Under the pieces are notes generated by a model. That model saw nothing but the letters and a program-made list of their open reading frames with translations, did not search any database and was not told the DNA's origin. Of a DNA stretch of 64,000 nt, positions 20,933 to 32,322 are shown piece by piece. This stretch comes from Saccharina japonica (lineage: Eukaryota; Sar; Phaeophyceae; Laminariales; Laminariaceae): positions 16,924 to 80,923 of the forward strand of contig MEHQ01002109.1 in NCBI GenBank assembly GCA_008828725.1. The letters are read 5' to 3'. Made by a program: the position numbers and the translations under genes. Positions within the stretch are counted from its first letter, which is position 1. The number at the start of each line of letters is the position of its first letter.

Positions 20933-23805
20933 CTAGTCTCCAGGACCCGTTTTTTACTTTTAACCAAAGGAATACACAAGTTCTCCGGTCCAACTGGACC
21001 GGAGACTCAAGAAGCATAATCCCAAAAGTGATGGCCGAATTTCAAGATCATAGGCGTGACAGAAAGTGACCCCTGAAACCACACCACGGGTACCCCCTTG
21101 TCCCCTCGACCCTCAAAGCTCGTTCTTGGCGCACAGCAGCGGGTCGCGACAGTTTTTGCACGCCTCGACAGCCAAGCACACACTATGGGCCTCGGCCGAG
21201 TATCGGCATCTTGGTGAGCGCACCCGAGCACAGCAGCACGCTCGCCGAGCACCCCTCCAGCAGACCCTGAGAAAAACTGCGACCACTGGGAGTTCCACAT
21301 TCCTACTACTTTTTGAATGGGGGTGGGGGTTCCTGATGACTGTGGTGACATGAAATCAGCCACGACGGTTGCATGACATGAAAGCAAGCCACGACGCCTC
21401 GCCACCACGTGTATGAGTACACGCCACGCCTCACCACCACCCCTCGGCAACCGCAATAGCGCGGGTAGCTCTATATCGGTATGCATCTGCGTACCAGTGT
21501 TTGTGTCATTGACCCTTGGACTCTGGCGGCCATGGTCAACACAAGAACAGGAGCAGCAGCAGCCCTCCTGGTGATGGAAGAGGTGTCCCCAACGCCGGGC
21601 TCTACTCGTGAAGGCAGTGGTGCCCCCGGAGAGCGTAATTCCCAGCGCGACTGCTTCTTTCGAACCCGGTGGTACACACCAGCCGTGGCTCGTGTCGAGC
21701 GATCCTTTTTTGCACCTCGCGTCTTCGCGAATTGGATCCTCGCACACTCCCCGATTTGTACCTCTTGTCCCCGACCAGACTCAGCACGTTCAACGCAACG
21801 ACTGCGAACTCAACTACGGAGGGTGCATGCCTTTGACCCGAGCAAGTTTGCGTGCGGAACGTATGGCAAAACATGCTGTCACAGCAGGTGCGCAGCTGTG
21901 TGTTTAACCTATTCGCGTAGCTGTACTCGTACCAGGACAGGCACAGGGTGGACTGATGTGGTTGATTGAGTAGAAAGAACGAGACAACACACACGTATGT
22001 ATGCCTGTGCAAGCAGCAGGTGCGCAGCTGTGTGTTTATCCTAATCGATGTGTTGTATGTACTCGTACATATAACATGATATGTCTTTGTACCTGGCACA
22101 AGGTTTCTGTGCTGACGCGCATTGCTGACCCCTTTACATCACTGGAACTCTGTAAAAGTAGAATTGAAAAGCGTGACAGAAACGTGACACCCTGAATCAC
22201 ACAACGGGTACCCCCTTGTCCCCTCGACCTTCAAAGCTCGTTCTTGGAGCACAACAGCGGCGTCGCGACAGTTTTTGCACGCTTCGACAGCCAAGCACAC
22301 ACCATGGGCCTCGGCCGAATATCGGCATCTTGGTGAGCGCACGCCGAGCACAGCAGCACGCTCGCCGAGCACCCCTCCAGCAGACCCCCTGAGAAAAAAC
22401 TGCGACCACTGGGAGTTCTACGTTTATTACTACTACTTTTGAATAGGGGATGGGGGTTCCTTATGGCGGTGGTGACATGAAAGCAAGCCACGACGGTTGC
22501 ATGACATGAACGCAAGTCACGACGCCTCGCCACCACGCGTTTGAGTACATGCCACGCCTCACCACCACCCCTCGGCAACACGCAATAGCGCGGGTAGCTC
22601 TATATCGGTATGCATCTGCCGTACTCAGTGTTTGTGTCATTGACCCTTGGACTTCTGGCGGCCATGGTCAACACAAAAAACAGGAGCAGCAGCAGTACTC
22701 CTGGTGATGGAAGAGGTGTACCCCAACGCCGGGCTCTAGCTCGTGAAGGCAGTGGTGCCCCCGGAGAGCGTGATTCCCAGCGCGAGCTGCTTCTTTTCGA
22801 ACCCGGTGGTACCACACCAGCCGTGGCTCGTGTCGAGCGATCCTTTTTTTGCACCTAGCGGTCTTCGCGAGTTGGATCCTCGCACACTCCCCGATATTGT
22901 ACCTCTTGCTCCCCGACCAGACTCAGCACGTTCAACGCGAACGACTGCGAACTCAACTACGGAGAGTGCTATGCCTTTGACCCGAGCAAGTTTGCGTGCG
23001 GAACGTATGGCAAAACATGCTGTCAACAGCAGGTGCGCAGCTGTGTGTTTAACCTATTCGCGTAGCTGTACTCGTACCAGGACAGGCACAGGGTGTACTG
23101 ATGTGGTTGATTGAGTAGAAAGAACGAGACAACATACACATGTCATGCCGCCAACAGCAGGTGCGCAGCTGTGTGTTGATCCTAATCGCGTACTCGTAGC
23201 TGTATGTACTCGTACATACGTATAACATGATATGTTTTGTACCTGGCACAAGGTTTCTGTGCTGACGCGCATTGCTGACCCCTTTACATCACTGGAACTC
23301 TGTAAAAATAGAATTGAAAAGCGTGACAGAAACGTGAAACCCTGAATCACACCACGGGTGCCCCCTTGTCCCCTCGACCCTCAAAGCTCGTTTGTGCGCA
23401 CACAGCGGGTCGCGACAGTTTTTGCACGCCTCGACAGCCAAGCACACACATGGGCCTCGGCCGAGTATCGGCATCTTGGTGAGCGCACACCGAGCACAGC
23501 AGCACGCTCGCCGAGCACCCCTCCAGCAGACCCCCTGAGAAAAACTGCGACCACTGGGAGTTCACTATTACCTACTATAATGTTTTTGAATAGGGGGTGG
23601 GGGTTCCTGATGGCTGCGGGTTGGTTGCATGGCTTGAAAGCAAGCCACGACGGTTGCATGGCATGAAAGCAAGCCACGACGCCTCGCCACCACGTGTATG
23701 AGTACCTGCCAGGCCTCACCACCACGCCTCGGCAACGCGCAATAGCGCCGGTAGCTCTTTATCGGTATGCATGTGCCGTACGTCGTGTTGACCCATGGAC
23801 TTCTC

Positions 23806-24129
23806 ATGGCCATGGTCAACACCAACAACAGGCCGAGCAGCAGTTCTCGTGATGGAAGAAGAGGTGTACCCCAACGCCGGGCTCTAGCTCGTGAAGGCAG
23901 TGGTGCCCCCGGAGAGCGTAATGCCCCCGGAGAGCGCAATGCCCCCGGAGAGCGTCGCGAGCGGCTTTTATTCGAACCCAGTGGTGTCCCATCTGCCGTG
24001 GCTCGTGTCGAGAGATCCTTTCGTGCACCTAGCGGTCTTCGCGAGTTGGATCCTCGCACCCTTCACGATTTTGTGCCTCTTGCTCCTCGACCAACCTCAG
24101 CACGTTCACCACCAACGACTACGAACTGA
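23806..24129 (+). CDS. U-family ORF in unit U5
   Basis: Differs from the 17439-17762 frame by only a couple of residues (for example TSARSPPTTTN at the end). It is part of the recently copied 1.5-kb block, so its preservation says little about selection. Confidence 0.3.
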   Translation: MAMVNTNNRPSSSSRDGRRGVPQRRALAREGSGAPGERNAPGERNAPGERRERLLFEPSGVPSAVARVERSFRAPSGLRELDPRTLHDFVPLAPRPTSARSPPTTTN

Positions 24130-25261
24130 ACTACGGAGGGTGCTATGCCTTTGACCCGAGCAAGTTTGCGCGCGGAACGTATGGCAAAACTTGCTGTCAA
24201 CAGCAGGTGCGTAGCTGTGTGTTTATCCAATTCGCGTAGCTGTACTCGTATAACTACGGAGGGTGCTATGCCTTTGACCCGACCAACTTTGCGTGCGGAA
24301 TGTATGGCAAAACTTGCTGTCAACAGCAGGTGCGTCTTGGTTGCGCAGCTGTGTGTGTGTCCTTTTCGCGTACTTGTATAATATAACATGATATGTTTTG
24401 TACCTGGCACAAGGTTTCTGTGCTGACGCGCATTGCTGATCCCTTTACATCACTGGAACTCTGTAAAAATAGAATTGAAAAGCGTGACAGAAACGTGACA
24501 CCCTGAATCACACAACGGGTACCCCCTTGTCCCCTCGACCTTCAAAGCTCGTTCTTGGAGCACAACAGCGGCGTCGCGACAGTTTTTGCACGCCTCGACA
24601 GCCAAGCACACACCATGGGCCTCGGCCGAGTATCGGCATCTTGGTGAGCGCACGCCGAGCACAGCAGCACGCTCGCCGAGCACCCCTCCAGCAGACCCCC
24701 TGAGAAAAAACTGCGACCACTGGGAGTTCTACGTTTATTACTACTACTTTTGAATAGGGGATGGGGGTTCCTTATGGCGGTGGTGACATGAAAGCAAGCC
24801 ACGACGGTTGCATGACATGAACGCAAGTCACGACGCCTCGCCACCGCGTGTATGAGTACATGCCTCGCCAAGACCAACTGTTGTTGTTGTGGTCTGGCGC
24901 CGCGAAGAGACGCGTCGAGTGCGCTGTACTGGGCGTACAAGCCAAGCGTCCGAAGACACGCTGGATGCCTCTGGTCTGGCGGCGACGCGCCGGGTGCTCT
25001 CGAGTCGACCTGTCTTGGTATTTTGTATTGCGACACAACGAAGCATCCGAGCGTTGACTGACTACTGCTGATGTACTGCTGCTGCTGCTGCTGCTGTAAA
25101 GTCTACGAGTACGGAAAGCCGCGCGCCGAGTGCGCTTCTCTTCGTGTCTAGGCCCGAGCCCTCGCCAGCCGACTGTAGTTTGGCGACGGAGAGACGCACC
25201 TATCGTCGGCTGGTCGCCGGGCGCGAAGCAACGTCGCTGTGTCACCATCCAACTCACCGAT

Positions 25262-25272
25262 CGTGCTGCTAC

Positions 25273-25308
<36 letters not shown>

Positions 25309-25336
25309 TGCTGCTGTTGATGCTGCTGCTTGCTTG
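25262..25336. repeat. CTG/CAG microsatellite near the end of unit U6
   Basis: Long run of GCT/CTG triplets with a few CTA, GTT and CGC interruptions. Shorter tracts occupy the same position of related units at 18709-18730, 25075-25095, 46260-46290 and 46460-46490. Confidence 0.9.
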
Positions 25337-25539
25337 CTGTGTGAATAACATCTTGAATTTAGAGACCATGCCAATTTTCGATCCGGTCAGATTTTTCACA
25401 ATCAACAGGCCGTTTCCTATGAGGTTCGATTACGAGCTTCCAATTTGTATTTTTCGATCTAAAAAACGAAAGCACCGTCCTATGCAGTCCGATTGCGCAG
25501 TATACTTCGAGTATCGAGTGCATTTCGTAATCCGAGTAC

Positions 25540-25815
25540 TTAAGAGTATGAGAGTACTGGCGGCCTGAATACTCGGAGTACTTGGAGTATGAACAGTACT
25601 AAAGCCCCAAATACTTGGAGTACAAGGAGTACCCGCAGTATCGGACCCCGAAATACTCCGAGTACAAGCAGTATCGAGAGTGTTCATACCCGAAATACTC
25701 CGAGTACGAGCAGTATCCCGGAGTATTGAACCCCGAACTACTTTGAGTACACGAAGTGCCTGAAGTGTTATATCTCCAATACTCCTTACTTTACTCCAAG
25801 GTACTCGGAGCATCA
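25540..25815. repeat. GAGTAC/GTACTC-rich array, copy 1
   Basis: Irregular tandem array of 20-30-bp units built on CCGAAATACTCCGAGTAC and variants (TTGGAGTAC, GCAGTAT). The same ordered array recurs at 46675-46985 and, inverted, at 63590-63905, so it belongs to the 3' part of the U family and is not an independent microsatellite. Confidence 0.8.
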
Positions 25816-25913
25816 TCTATCTGTGCAACATTGACGACAACAAGGAACTACCCCTAATCCCGCGGGAAAACGCCCGACAAAGACTTGCATTTGTTTTTCA
25901 GGACTGAGGAATA

Positions 25914-26049
25914 GCAACGCGAATGATACTCATTCGATTGCGATACTAACATTTGGACAAAACTTGATCGATAACAATGGCCCTTTCTCAACACACATTT
26001 TTTAGTAAGACCGGAGACTAGCAACGCGAATGTTACTCATTCGATTGCG
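25914..26049. repeat. Pair of M near-palindromes at the 3' end of unit U6
   Basis: Copies at about 25914-25942 and 26021-26049, 107 bp apart, each GCAACGCGAATG...CATTCGATTGC. The second follows ACCGGAGACTA. Confidence 0.75.
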
Positions 26050-26055
26050 ATACTA

Positions 26056-27030
26056 ACACAACGATTATATAGAGTAAGAAAATCGTCTTTGGAAAAAGGA
26101 CTTGTATTGAATTTGTGTTACTGGTTGCGGACAAGGCCACCAGATATGCAATAATAAGTGGACTCGACTCGGTCGGTCTGGCGAGTCTCACTAGCGAGGC
26201 ACTGTGGCCTTGCTAGCTGTCCACTAAAATGTATCACAAACGGGAGCAGGTTATTTCGTCTCTTACACGTGGAGTATGCATGCATTTCTGGCTTCGAGTC
26301 TTATGAGATGATGATTGACAAATTCCTTTGTCATTGAGCGTTATGTATCCTTCTGCTTCACTGTCCGCCTTCAAATCCTTTTTTTTTTACTGACTGAACT
26401 CGCCTGACCCTCGCTTACATCAGTATCACCCGACCCCGCTGGCTTGCCACCTCGTCGTTCGATCAGAAAGGACTCCAGGCTAGCGAACTTCTGAACTCCT
26501 TCGTGCGTGCCATGCAGCTCGAGGCAACTCAAATCCACCCTCTCCTACTCGTACGGCATCTCCTTACGTATTACTTGTCTTTTATATCTTCATATACGAC
26601 GTATTCGACCCTAATACTCAAAACGCCTACTACATGACTGAACCCGATGAACCATCCACTATTATTCAGCCGCTACTGTCGTGAGTACGTACGGGTATCT
26701 TGTACTCTATTTTCCCATATCATATAATACCCCTTTTCAGATAGTTTTTCCGCATCCTCATCTTCCTTCAATAAACTTCCAAGCAACTTATTTCAACTCA
26801 CTTTTGCTCGGATGCATGTTGCACACTTCTTACAACATTATCTCTCCCTAGCTTTTAGTAGTAAACGTAGTGTTTTCACTATAATACTCAAAAGCAACAA
26901 CCGACCATTATGTAAGAAGTTGTGTTGAAGAAACAACGGCCCTGCAGTATTCTCTGAACGGGATTTCAGGCGCAATTAAGTAATTAAGTTATGCCCCTCA
27001 AAATCTCGTAGAATGGCAACCTAGAAGTTA
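26056..27030. other. No recognisable gene or repeat
   Basis: AT-leaning sequence without long frames; several short homopolymer tracts. Nothing identified. Confidence 0.4.
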
Positions 27031-27914
27031 GGGAATTGTCATTTGGGGGTATACCCCTCGGTTTTACGGCCATTTTGGGGTAGGGTCAACATGCGCCCGC
27101 GGAACGCGCTCCCGCGGGCCCAAACATGCCTCAAACGCAATTCCGAAGCGCTGGCGAGATGCCCGAAGCCCATGCCAAGCACGCACACATTTGTTTTGTT
27201 TTATTCAGGCACGTCTTTGGGCCTTACAGGACGGCGGCGCACGAGGGAGCAAAGTACGTCCCCCCTTTGACCACATCTCGGGGGGGGATAACCCCACGTA
27301 CCTACTAGATTTATCTACTCCCCCCGATTGACCACTTTTTTCACCCCGTTCGACCGAAACCATACCCCCGTTTGACCATCTGCGACAGCCTCAAAAACGA
27401 GTACAGCAGTACGTATCCACGTCACCGCGGAACAGACCGAATAGACCACGGGGCGGAACATCCAGAACTCGCGAATAGTCCGGATCGTTTGCCCCCCAAA
27501 ATATCGGCGGAACAACATAAAAATCAAATCTTTATAGGCGACATGAAGATATCGGCTCTTCTGAGAAAATGTAGGCCCTTCTGATGGGAGAAGCAAGTGG
27601 TGTGACAAGCAGGACACATGCGGGTACGAGATGCTCGGTGTATCTCAGGGGGTCGTGAGTTGCTGGGTGTTTCGTGCTGGGTGCGTGGTGCTTCGTTGCT
27701 GGGTGCTGTGCGTCATGGATGCTCGGTGCTTGGTTTTGTCGGACGGGAGGGGTCTTTGGGACACGAACAACATCAGGCGCAACGTTCGGTTGTCAGTCTT
27801 ATTGAGAGGTGCTTTCCTCCCGTCCACCATCGTATCCATCCCCCGAGACCGCTTGCGACGGAGCACACGATATGTTATACTACTCGTACTATACTACTTC
27901 TACTACTGCTACGG

Positions 27915-27966
<52 letters not shown>

Positions 27967-27974
27967 TACTACTG

Positions 27975-28028
<54 letters not shown>

Positions 28029-29429
28029 TTAATACTACTTGTACTACTGATCGAGATTGACGAGTACCGGAGCCGCTTGCCGCCTTGGGTTCCTCTGATT
28101 TCTGTAGCGTTTATTTTGCGGTATCTGTTAGTTTCGCCCCTCTTCCCCTTTCCCTTTCGTTCGTGTTGACCCCTCATCCTGTTCGTCCTTCTCATGGGTT
28201 GGGGGGCAAGGGACTTCCTCGCTGTTTTCGCGTCGCAACGAATCTGGTTACAAACGTACCGCTGTGTGGTACGTTTCAGCAGTGATTTGTTTGAACGACG
28301 GTAATTACGGGTAACATAGATAACTTATAACATTACGGGTAACCACGAAGAAACGGCAGCTACGATTACTCGTAACAAACTCCAAACGGTTCCTGTGTAC
28401 TCAATACTCCCAGTACTCTTGGCAGTAGGTTGCCGCCTTTAAAAGCAATATTTTCCAAGTCGCGGGACGGCCTCTATGTGAGAGTATTTTTGTTGAAAAA
28501 TGCGGATGAACTTGTCGAAACGGTGCACAACAGATGGCAGGTGATCGATCGTAGTAGTGTACGTAAAGGCTAGTGTGCGTAAAGGCTAGGCATTGGCGGA
28601 CTTTGTCAGTACGTAGCGATGTATACCGCATTTTTCATCAAGCAGTAAATACTTGATTGCAGCAATACAGTACAGGACACCTGATTAGAAACAGGCTAAT
28701 AAGCCGTGCGCTGTGTGTCTGTGCTGTGTGTTGGACGGCAGGCTGGTGTGTTTGCGTAGGATCCCCCGGCACCGATGCACCGAGGACCAAAGACAGCAAC
28801 TCACGACCCCCTGAGATACACCGAGCATCTCGTACCCGCATGTGTCCTGCTTGTCACACCACTTGCTTCTCCCATCAGAAGGGCCTACATTTTCTCAGAA
28901 GAGCCGATATCTTCATGTCGCCTATAAAGATTTGATTTTTATGTTGTTCCGCCGATATTTTGGGGGGCAAACGATCCGGACTATTCGCGAGTTCTGGATG
29001 TTCCGCCCCGTGGTCTATTCGGTCTGTTCCGCGGTGACGTGGATACGTACTGCTGTACTCGTTTTTGAGGCTGTCGCAGATGGTCAAACGGGGGTATGGT
29101 TTCGGTCGAACGGGGTGAAAAAAGTGGTCAATCGGGGGGAGTAGATAAATCTAGTAGGTACGTGGGGTTATCCCCCCCCGAGATGTGGTCAAAGGGGGGA
29201 CGTACTTTGCTCCCTCGTGCGCCGCCGTCCTGTAAGGCCCAAAGACGTGCCTGAAAAAAACAAAACAAATGTGTGCGTGCTTGGCATGGGCTTCGGGCAT
29301 CTCGCCAGCGCTTCGGAATTGCGTTTGAGGCATGTTTGGACCCGCGGGAGCGCGTTCCGCGGGCGCATGTTGACCCTACCCCCAAATGGCCGTAAACCCG
29401 AGGGGTATACCCCCAAATGACCATTGCCC
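27031..29429. mobile_element. Large foldback element with ~635-bp arms
   Basis: 27031-27665 and 28794-29429 are near-perfect inverted copies. Ends read GGGAATTGTCATTTGGGGGT and, on the opposite strand, GGGCAATGGTCATTTGGGGG. TA lies immediately outside each end and may be a 2-bp target duplication. The ~1.13-kb centre holds a CTA microsatellite and no identified gene. Each arm contains a 100-codon frame (27617-27315 minus, 28842-29144 plus) of unknown nature. The structure resembles a foldback or long-TIR DNA transposon; the superfamily is undetermined. Confidence 0.75.
27897..28035. repeat. (CTA)n microsatellite
   Basis: More than 40 CTA/TAC triplets with rare CCA, TGC and ATT interruptions, in the centre of the foldback element. 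Confidence 0.95.
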
Positions 29430-29509
29430 TAGAATTTACCTTTGCAGCCAACACAGAGTCAATCATCGAATACTTCCTAATCAAACCTTCCCCGAGCATT
29501 AACTTCAAC

Positions 29510-29815
29510 AAATTTTAGCGGTGTCGGAGTTATTTGTTCCAATCTCCCCAAATATCACATCCCGAACGGCTGTTTCAACAAAATATGGCGGTGTTGACAC
29601 AACGGTTCCACTCCAACACTGTATCCCGAACGGGTGCTTCAACAAATATCTGACGGTGTTGATGCAAACGGTTCCACTCAAACACTGTATCCCGAACGGC
29701 TTCCTCAACAAAATCTGGCGGTGTTGGCGCAGCGGTTACACTCAAAACCCTGTATCCCGAGCGGCTGCGTCAACATATTCTGGGGGTGTTGATGCAAGCA
29801 GTTCCAATCAAACAA
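29510..29815. repeat. 64-66-bp minisatellite
   Basis: About 4.5 units sharing ACTGTATCCCGAACGG, CTTCAACAAA, GGCGGTGTTGATGCA and CGGTTCCACTC. The CCCGAACGG cores at 29561, 29625, 29691 and 29755 give the period. A single related unit occurs at 37990-38100. Confidence 0.85.
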
Positions 29816-29935
29816 AATAGTTCTATACATGCAACAGGCCCACCCAGAATCCATGAAAATATTTCCCCAAACAAACAATTATGGCGGGGTAGGGTAATCG
29901 GATGTCCCCTTCTGGTCCGACGCTGGGGATGCTTC

Positions 29936-30130
29936 CTAGCCGCCGTCCTCCAATATCCACCATGACATACTTGCGGGCTCCTTTACGCCTTTCGTCAATC
30001 TATCCTGCCGGTTTGTGATGTTCTGGAGTAAAAACGTAACCTGTCGGTCAGTAAACATTTCTACGCCAACGATATTCAGCGCGTTGTGCGGCGAGGCGTT
30101 GGTACGTTCAGAAACGCCTGTTATCGGCTC
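29936..30130 (-). pseudogene. Conserved coding fragment (EPITGV type), unknown family
   Basis: Minus-strand frame of 64 codons between two TAGs, beginning EPITGVSERTNASP and continuing VEMFTDRQVTFLLQNITNRQ. A diverged homologue, EPIIGVFERVNASP...YQVTLYP, lies at 38556-38422. In both, the codon before EPI is TAG preceded by ATCAA-x3-GTAG-like sequence, which would fit a conserved intron acceptor. Similarity is clearer at protein than at DNA level. Both copies sit near the same minisatellite unit, so they belong to one larger repeat, possibly an old retroelement. Confidence 0.4.
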
Positions 30131-30171
30131 CTACGTCGTTGATAATAAAGCTTCGGCACAACAACGAAACA

Positions 30172-30405
30172 TTAATTGACGAATTTATGCTGATCTAAAT
30201 TCACTTCTAAAATCAGCAATTCGTACGAGAGTAAAAGTTGAGTTCGTTCAAAAATTCCTGGAACGGATCTGGAAAGTCGAACGATACCCTCTCCTTCAGC
30301 GAAAATGGAAGCGGGAGGGAAGCCAGCGGCAAAAACAAAGTTGGGGTTTTCCGCACGCGAAGTTTCGCGGCTTGACACGCTACTATAGGACCGTCTATCT
30401 ACCAT
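30172..30405 (-). CDS. Unrecognised ORF just upstream of the EPITGV fragment
   Basis: 77 codons, beginning MVDRRSYSSVSSRETSR and ending LEVNLDQHKFVN. No motif recognised. It lies 41 bp upstream of the fragment at 29936-30130 on the same strand and might be an earlier exon or part of the same decayed gene; it could equally be chance. Confidence 0.2.
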   Translation of the reverse strand: MVDRRSYSSVSSRETSRAENPNFVFAAGFPPASIFAEGEGIVRLSRSVPGIFERTQLLLSYELLILEVNLDQHKFVN

Positions 30406-31106
30406 TCGGATGTCCCTCTCGCTGGCATACCGACCTGCTAAACGTATCGGTCGACCGATGCCCGCCTACGACATCGATCGGCGTTATGTTGGATGCGACA
30501 GTGACGGAAACCGACCGTAAGTTCTACCACCTTATCCTACACTACACCTGATCTATGCCCTAGATTATGTCAGGAACCCTGATGAGCTGCCGGTTATCCA
30601 ACTGATTGATCGATAGAGACAACAAGGGCCCCCATAGTGTTTCTCGGGGGCAGACTAATATTAATCAAAAGGGCAAGAGGCAGTTGACATCCACGTGTAT
30701 CAACTACCACTTTGGTCGGACTCCAAGGTTACAGGAGGGGAGTAAAATATAACCCCGTCGATACTGGCCAACTGCTGCATGTTTCGGTGCAAACGTTAAT
30801 CAAATATATTTATTGACCATTAACGCTCACAGACGCGCTGAACTGCTGACAACGAAGCGGCGCCGGATGCACGCATATTCTCGAAAAATGAATACGATAC
30901 AAAACGACTGCGGGGAACCCGTATCTATCAAAGCTTGGCCGGCCCGCGAGCGTCTCGCATGCGGTCCTGCGTGTACTTTGACGTGGGGTGTCGGGTGAAA
31001 AGGGTTCATTTTTATAACCCCCCCCCTACTGACAAATAGATTCTGCTAGACAACTATGGGTTGGCGTCGAGTGGCAAAGACGCTGTAAAACAAGCCACCA
31101 GACCTT
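30406..31106. other. No recognisable gene
   Basis: Mixed-composition sequence with only short frames; nothing identified on either strand. Confidence 0.4.
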
Positions 31107-31475
31107 AGACATGAAACTACTGAGCTAACCAGTTTTTTTTTCCTCATACCAAAACACAAACCGGACAATAGACATGAAATTACTGAACTAACCAGTTTTT
31201 TTTCCTCATATCAAAACACAAACCGGATATAGGCATGAAATTACTAAACTAACCAGTTTTTTTTTTTCTCATATCAAAACGCAAACCGGAAATAGACATG
31301 AAAATACTAAACTAACCAATTTTTTTTTTCCCCATATCAAACACAAACCAGACATAGACACGAAACTACTCAACTAACCAGTTTTTTTTCTCATATCAAA
31401 ACACAAACCGGACATAGACATGAAATTACTAAACTAACCAGTTTTTTTTCCACATATCAAAACCCAAACCACACA
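31107..31475. repeat. ~62-bp minisatellite with poly-T blocks
   Basis: Six tandem units, each AGACATGAAATTACTAAACT, AACCAG, a run of 7-9 T, then CATATCAAAACACAAACCGG. Starts at 31107, 31170, 31231, 31294, 31356 and 31416 give periods of 60-63 bp; most of the variation is in the T run. It ends about 0.85 kb before the LINE frame. Confidence 0.9.
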
Positions 31476-32322
31476 CTAACTGTATATCTTCTCCCATATC
31501 GTACCAGGTAAGAACAGCAAAACCTTGAAACATAGACAAAAAACCTAGCATGAAGGAGGACCACCTTACATGCACGCACATAGATACAGCAAGGTCACCC
31601 CGACATGTTCAGTTCACATGAAGGTTGGGGTCTCGTGGTGAGATACCCGGAAAAACTTACCGATTTCCATTGGGCGGTGGAAATCTGGTCTGTCATCGTC
31701 CTGAACCCCTGAAACTTGGTGCACATACCATGCGCCAAATGAAGGGGAGGGGTGGATGATGCATGACATTAAGTCAGGCCTATTGAACTCATGAAACAAA
31801 TGCCTTGCCATTGACCGACCACACGACCAAAGAGACGGAGCACCAAACGGTACGTAGATATCTTGACATCTTGAAGGATAGAAGCCGGTACAAAGTGTAG
31901 GGGGATCGTTGGCCAAGCTTTCGGCAGCGAAGGTCTACTCGGGAGCATTAGTGGGGTAGCTACCCATGGTGAAACGTGCATACGATGGAGGAAGCGACGT
32001 ACGGGGCATCCCGATGTGTGAGTAAGACTTTGTGTTATGCAAGCCGTCCTTGAACCTTGCACGGTAAAAATGACCTCCCTGGAGGAAAGTAACCAGTACA
32101 GCAGCGGGGCAAGAAGATAGAAGATACGGTCGTGGGACGCCAGGATGGTTACCATGCAGATCGCCTGACACAAACGTGGGGTACTTGTGTTAAGGGTGTT
32201 GAACTTGGCTCCAGGCTATGAGCCCGTGTTGGAAACACTATTTAGTGTGGTGCGCCGGCAAAATAACTGAAAGACACCAGACCCTCAACGAGTACTAGGA
32301 TTGGGAAGTCCCAGTAACTTGA
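31476..32322. other. No recognisable gene; possible LINE 5' untranslated region
   Basis: Stops interrupt the plus-strand frames, and the minus-strand frames (up to 134 codons) look like chance. It could be 5' leader of the LINE or pre-insertion sequence; I could not find a 5' target duplication to decide. Confidence 0.3.

Larger units (their letters stand above)
20982..26055 (+). repeat. U-family tandem array, units U3 to U6
   Basis: Four head-to-tail units with boundaries near 22089, 23239 and 24400 (about 1.11, 1.15 and 1.16 kb). The last is extended by unique 3' sequence: CAG tract, TTTAGAGACCATGCC, GAGTAC array, then two M motifs. U3 opens with the GGTCC palindrome (centre AACT instead of TT). 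Internal landmarks repeat in order in every unit: GGTACCCCCTTGTC, GGGCCTCGGCCGAGTATCGG, GACCACTGGGAGTT, GCATGACATGAA. Only the last unit has the full 3' end seen in the solitary copy at 45-47 kb, so the array probably arose by unequal exchange inside one element. Confidence 0.7.

Noticed and set aside
27645-28195. Long Leu-, Tyr-, Thr- or Ser-run frames around 27.9-28.0 kb
   Set aside because: They are translations of the CTA microsatellite in different frames.
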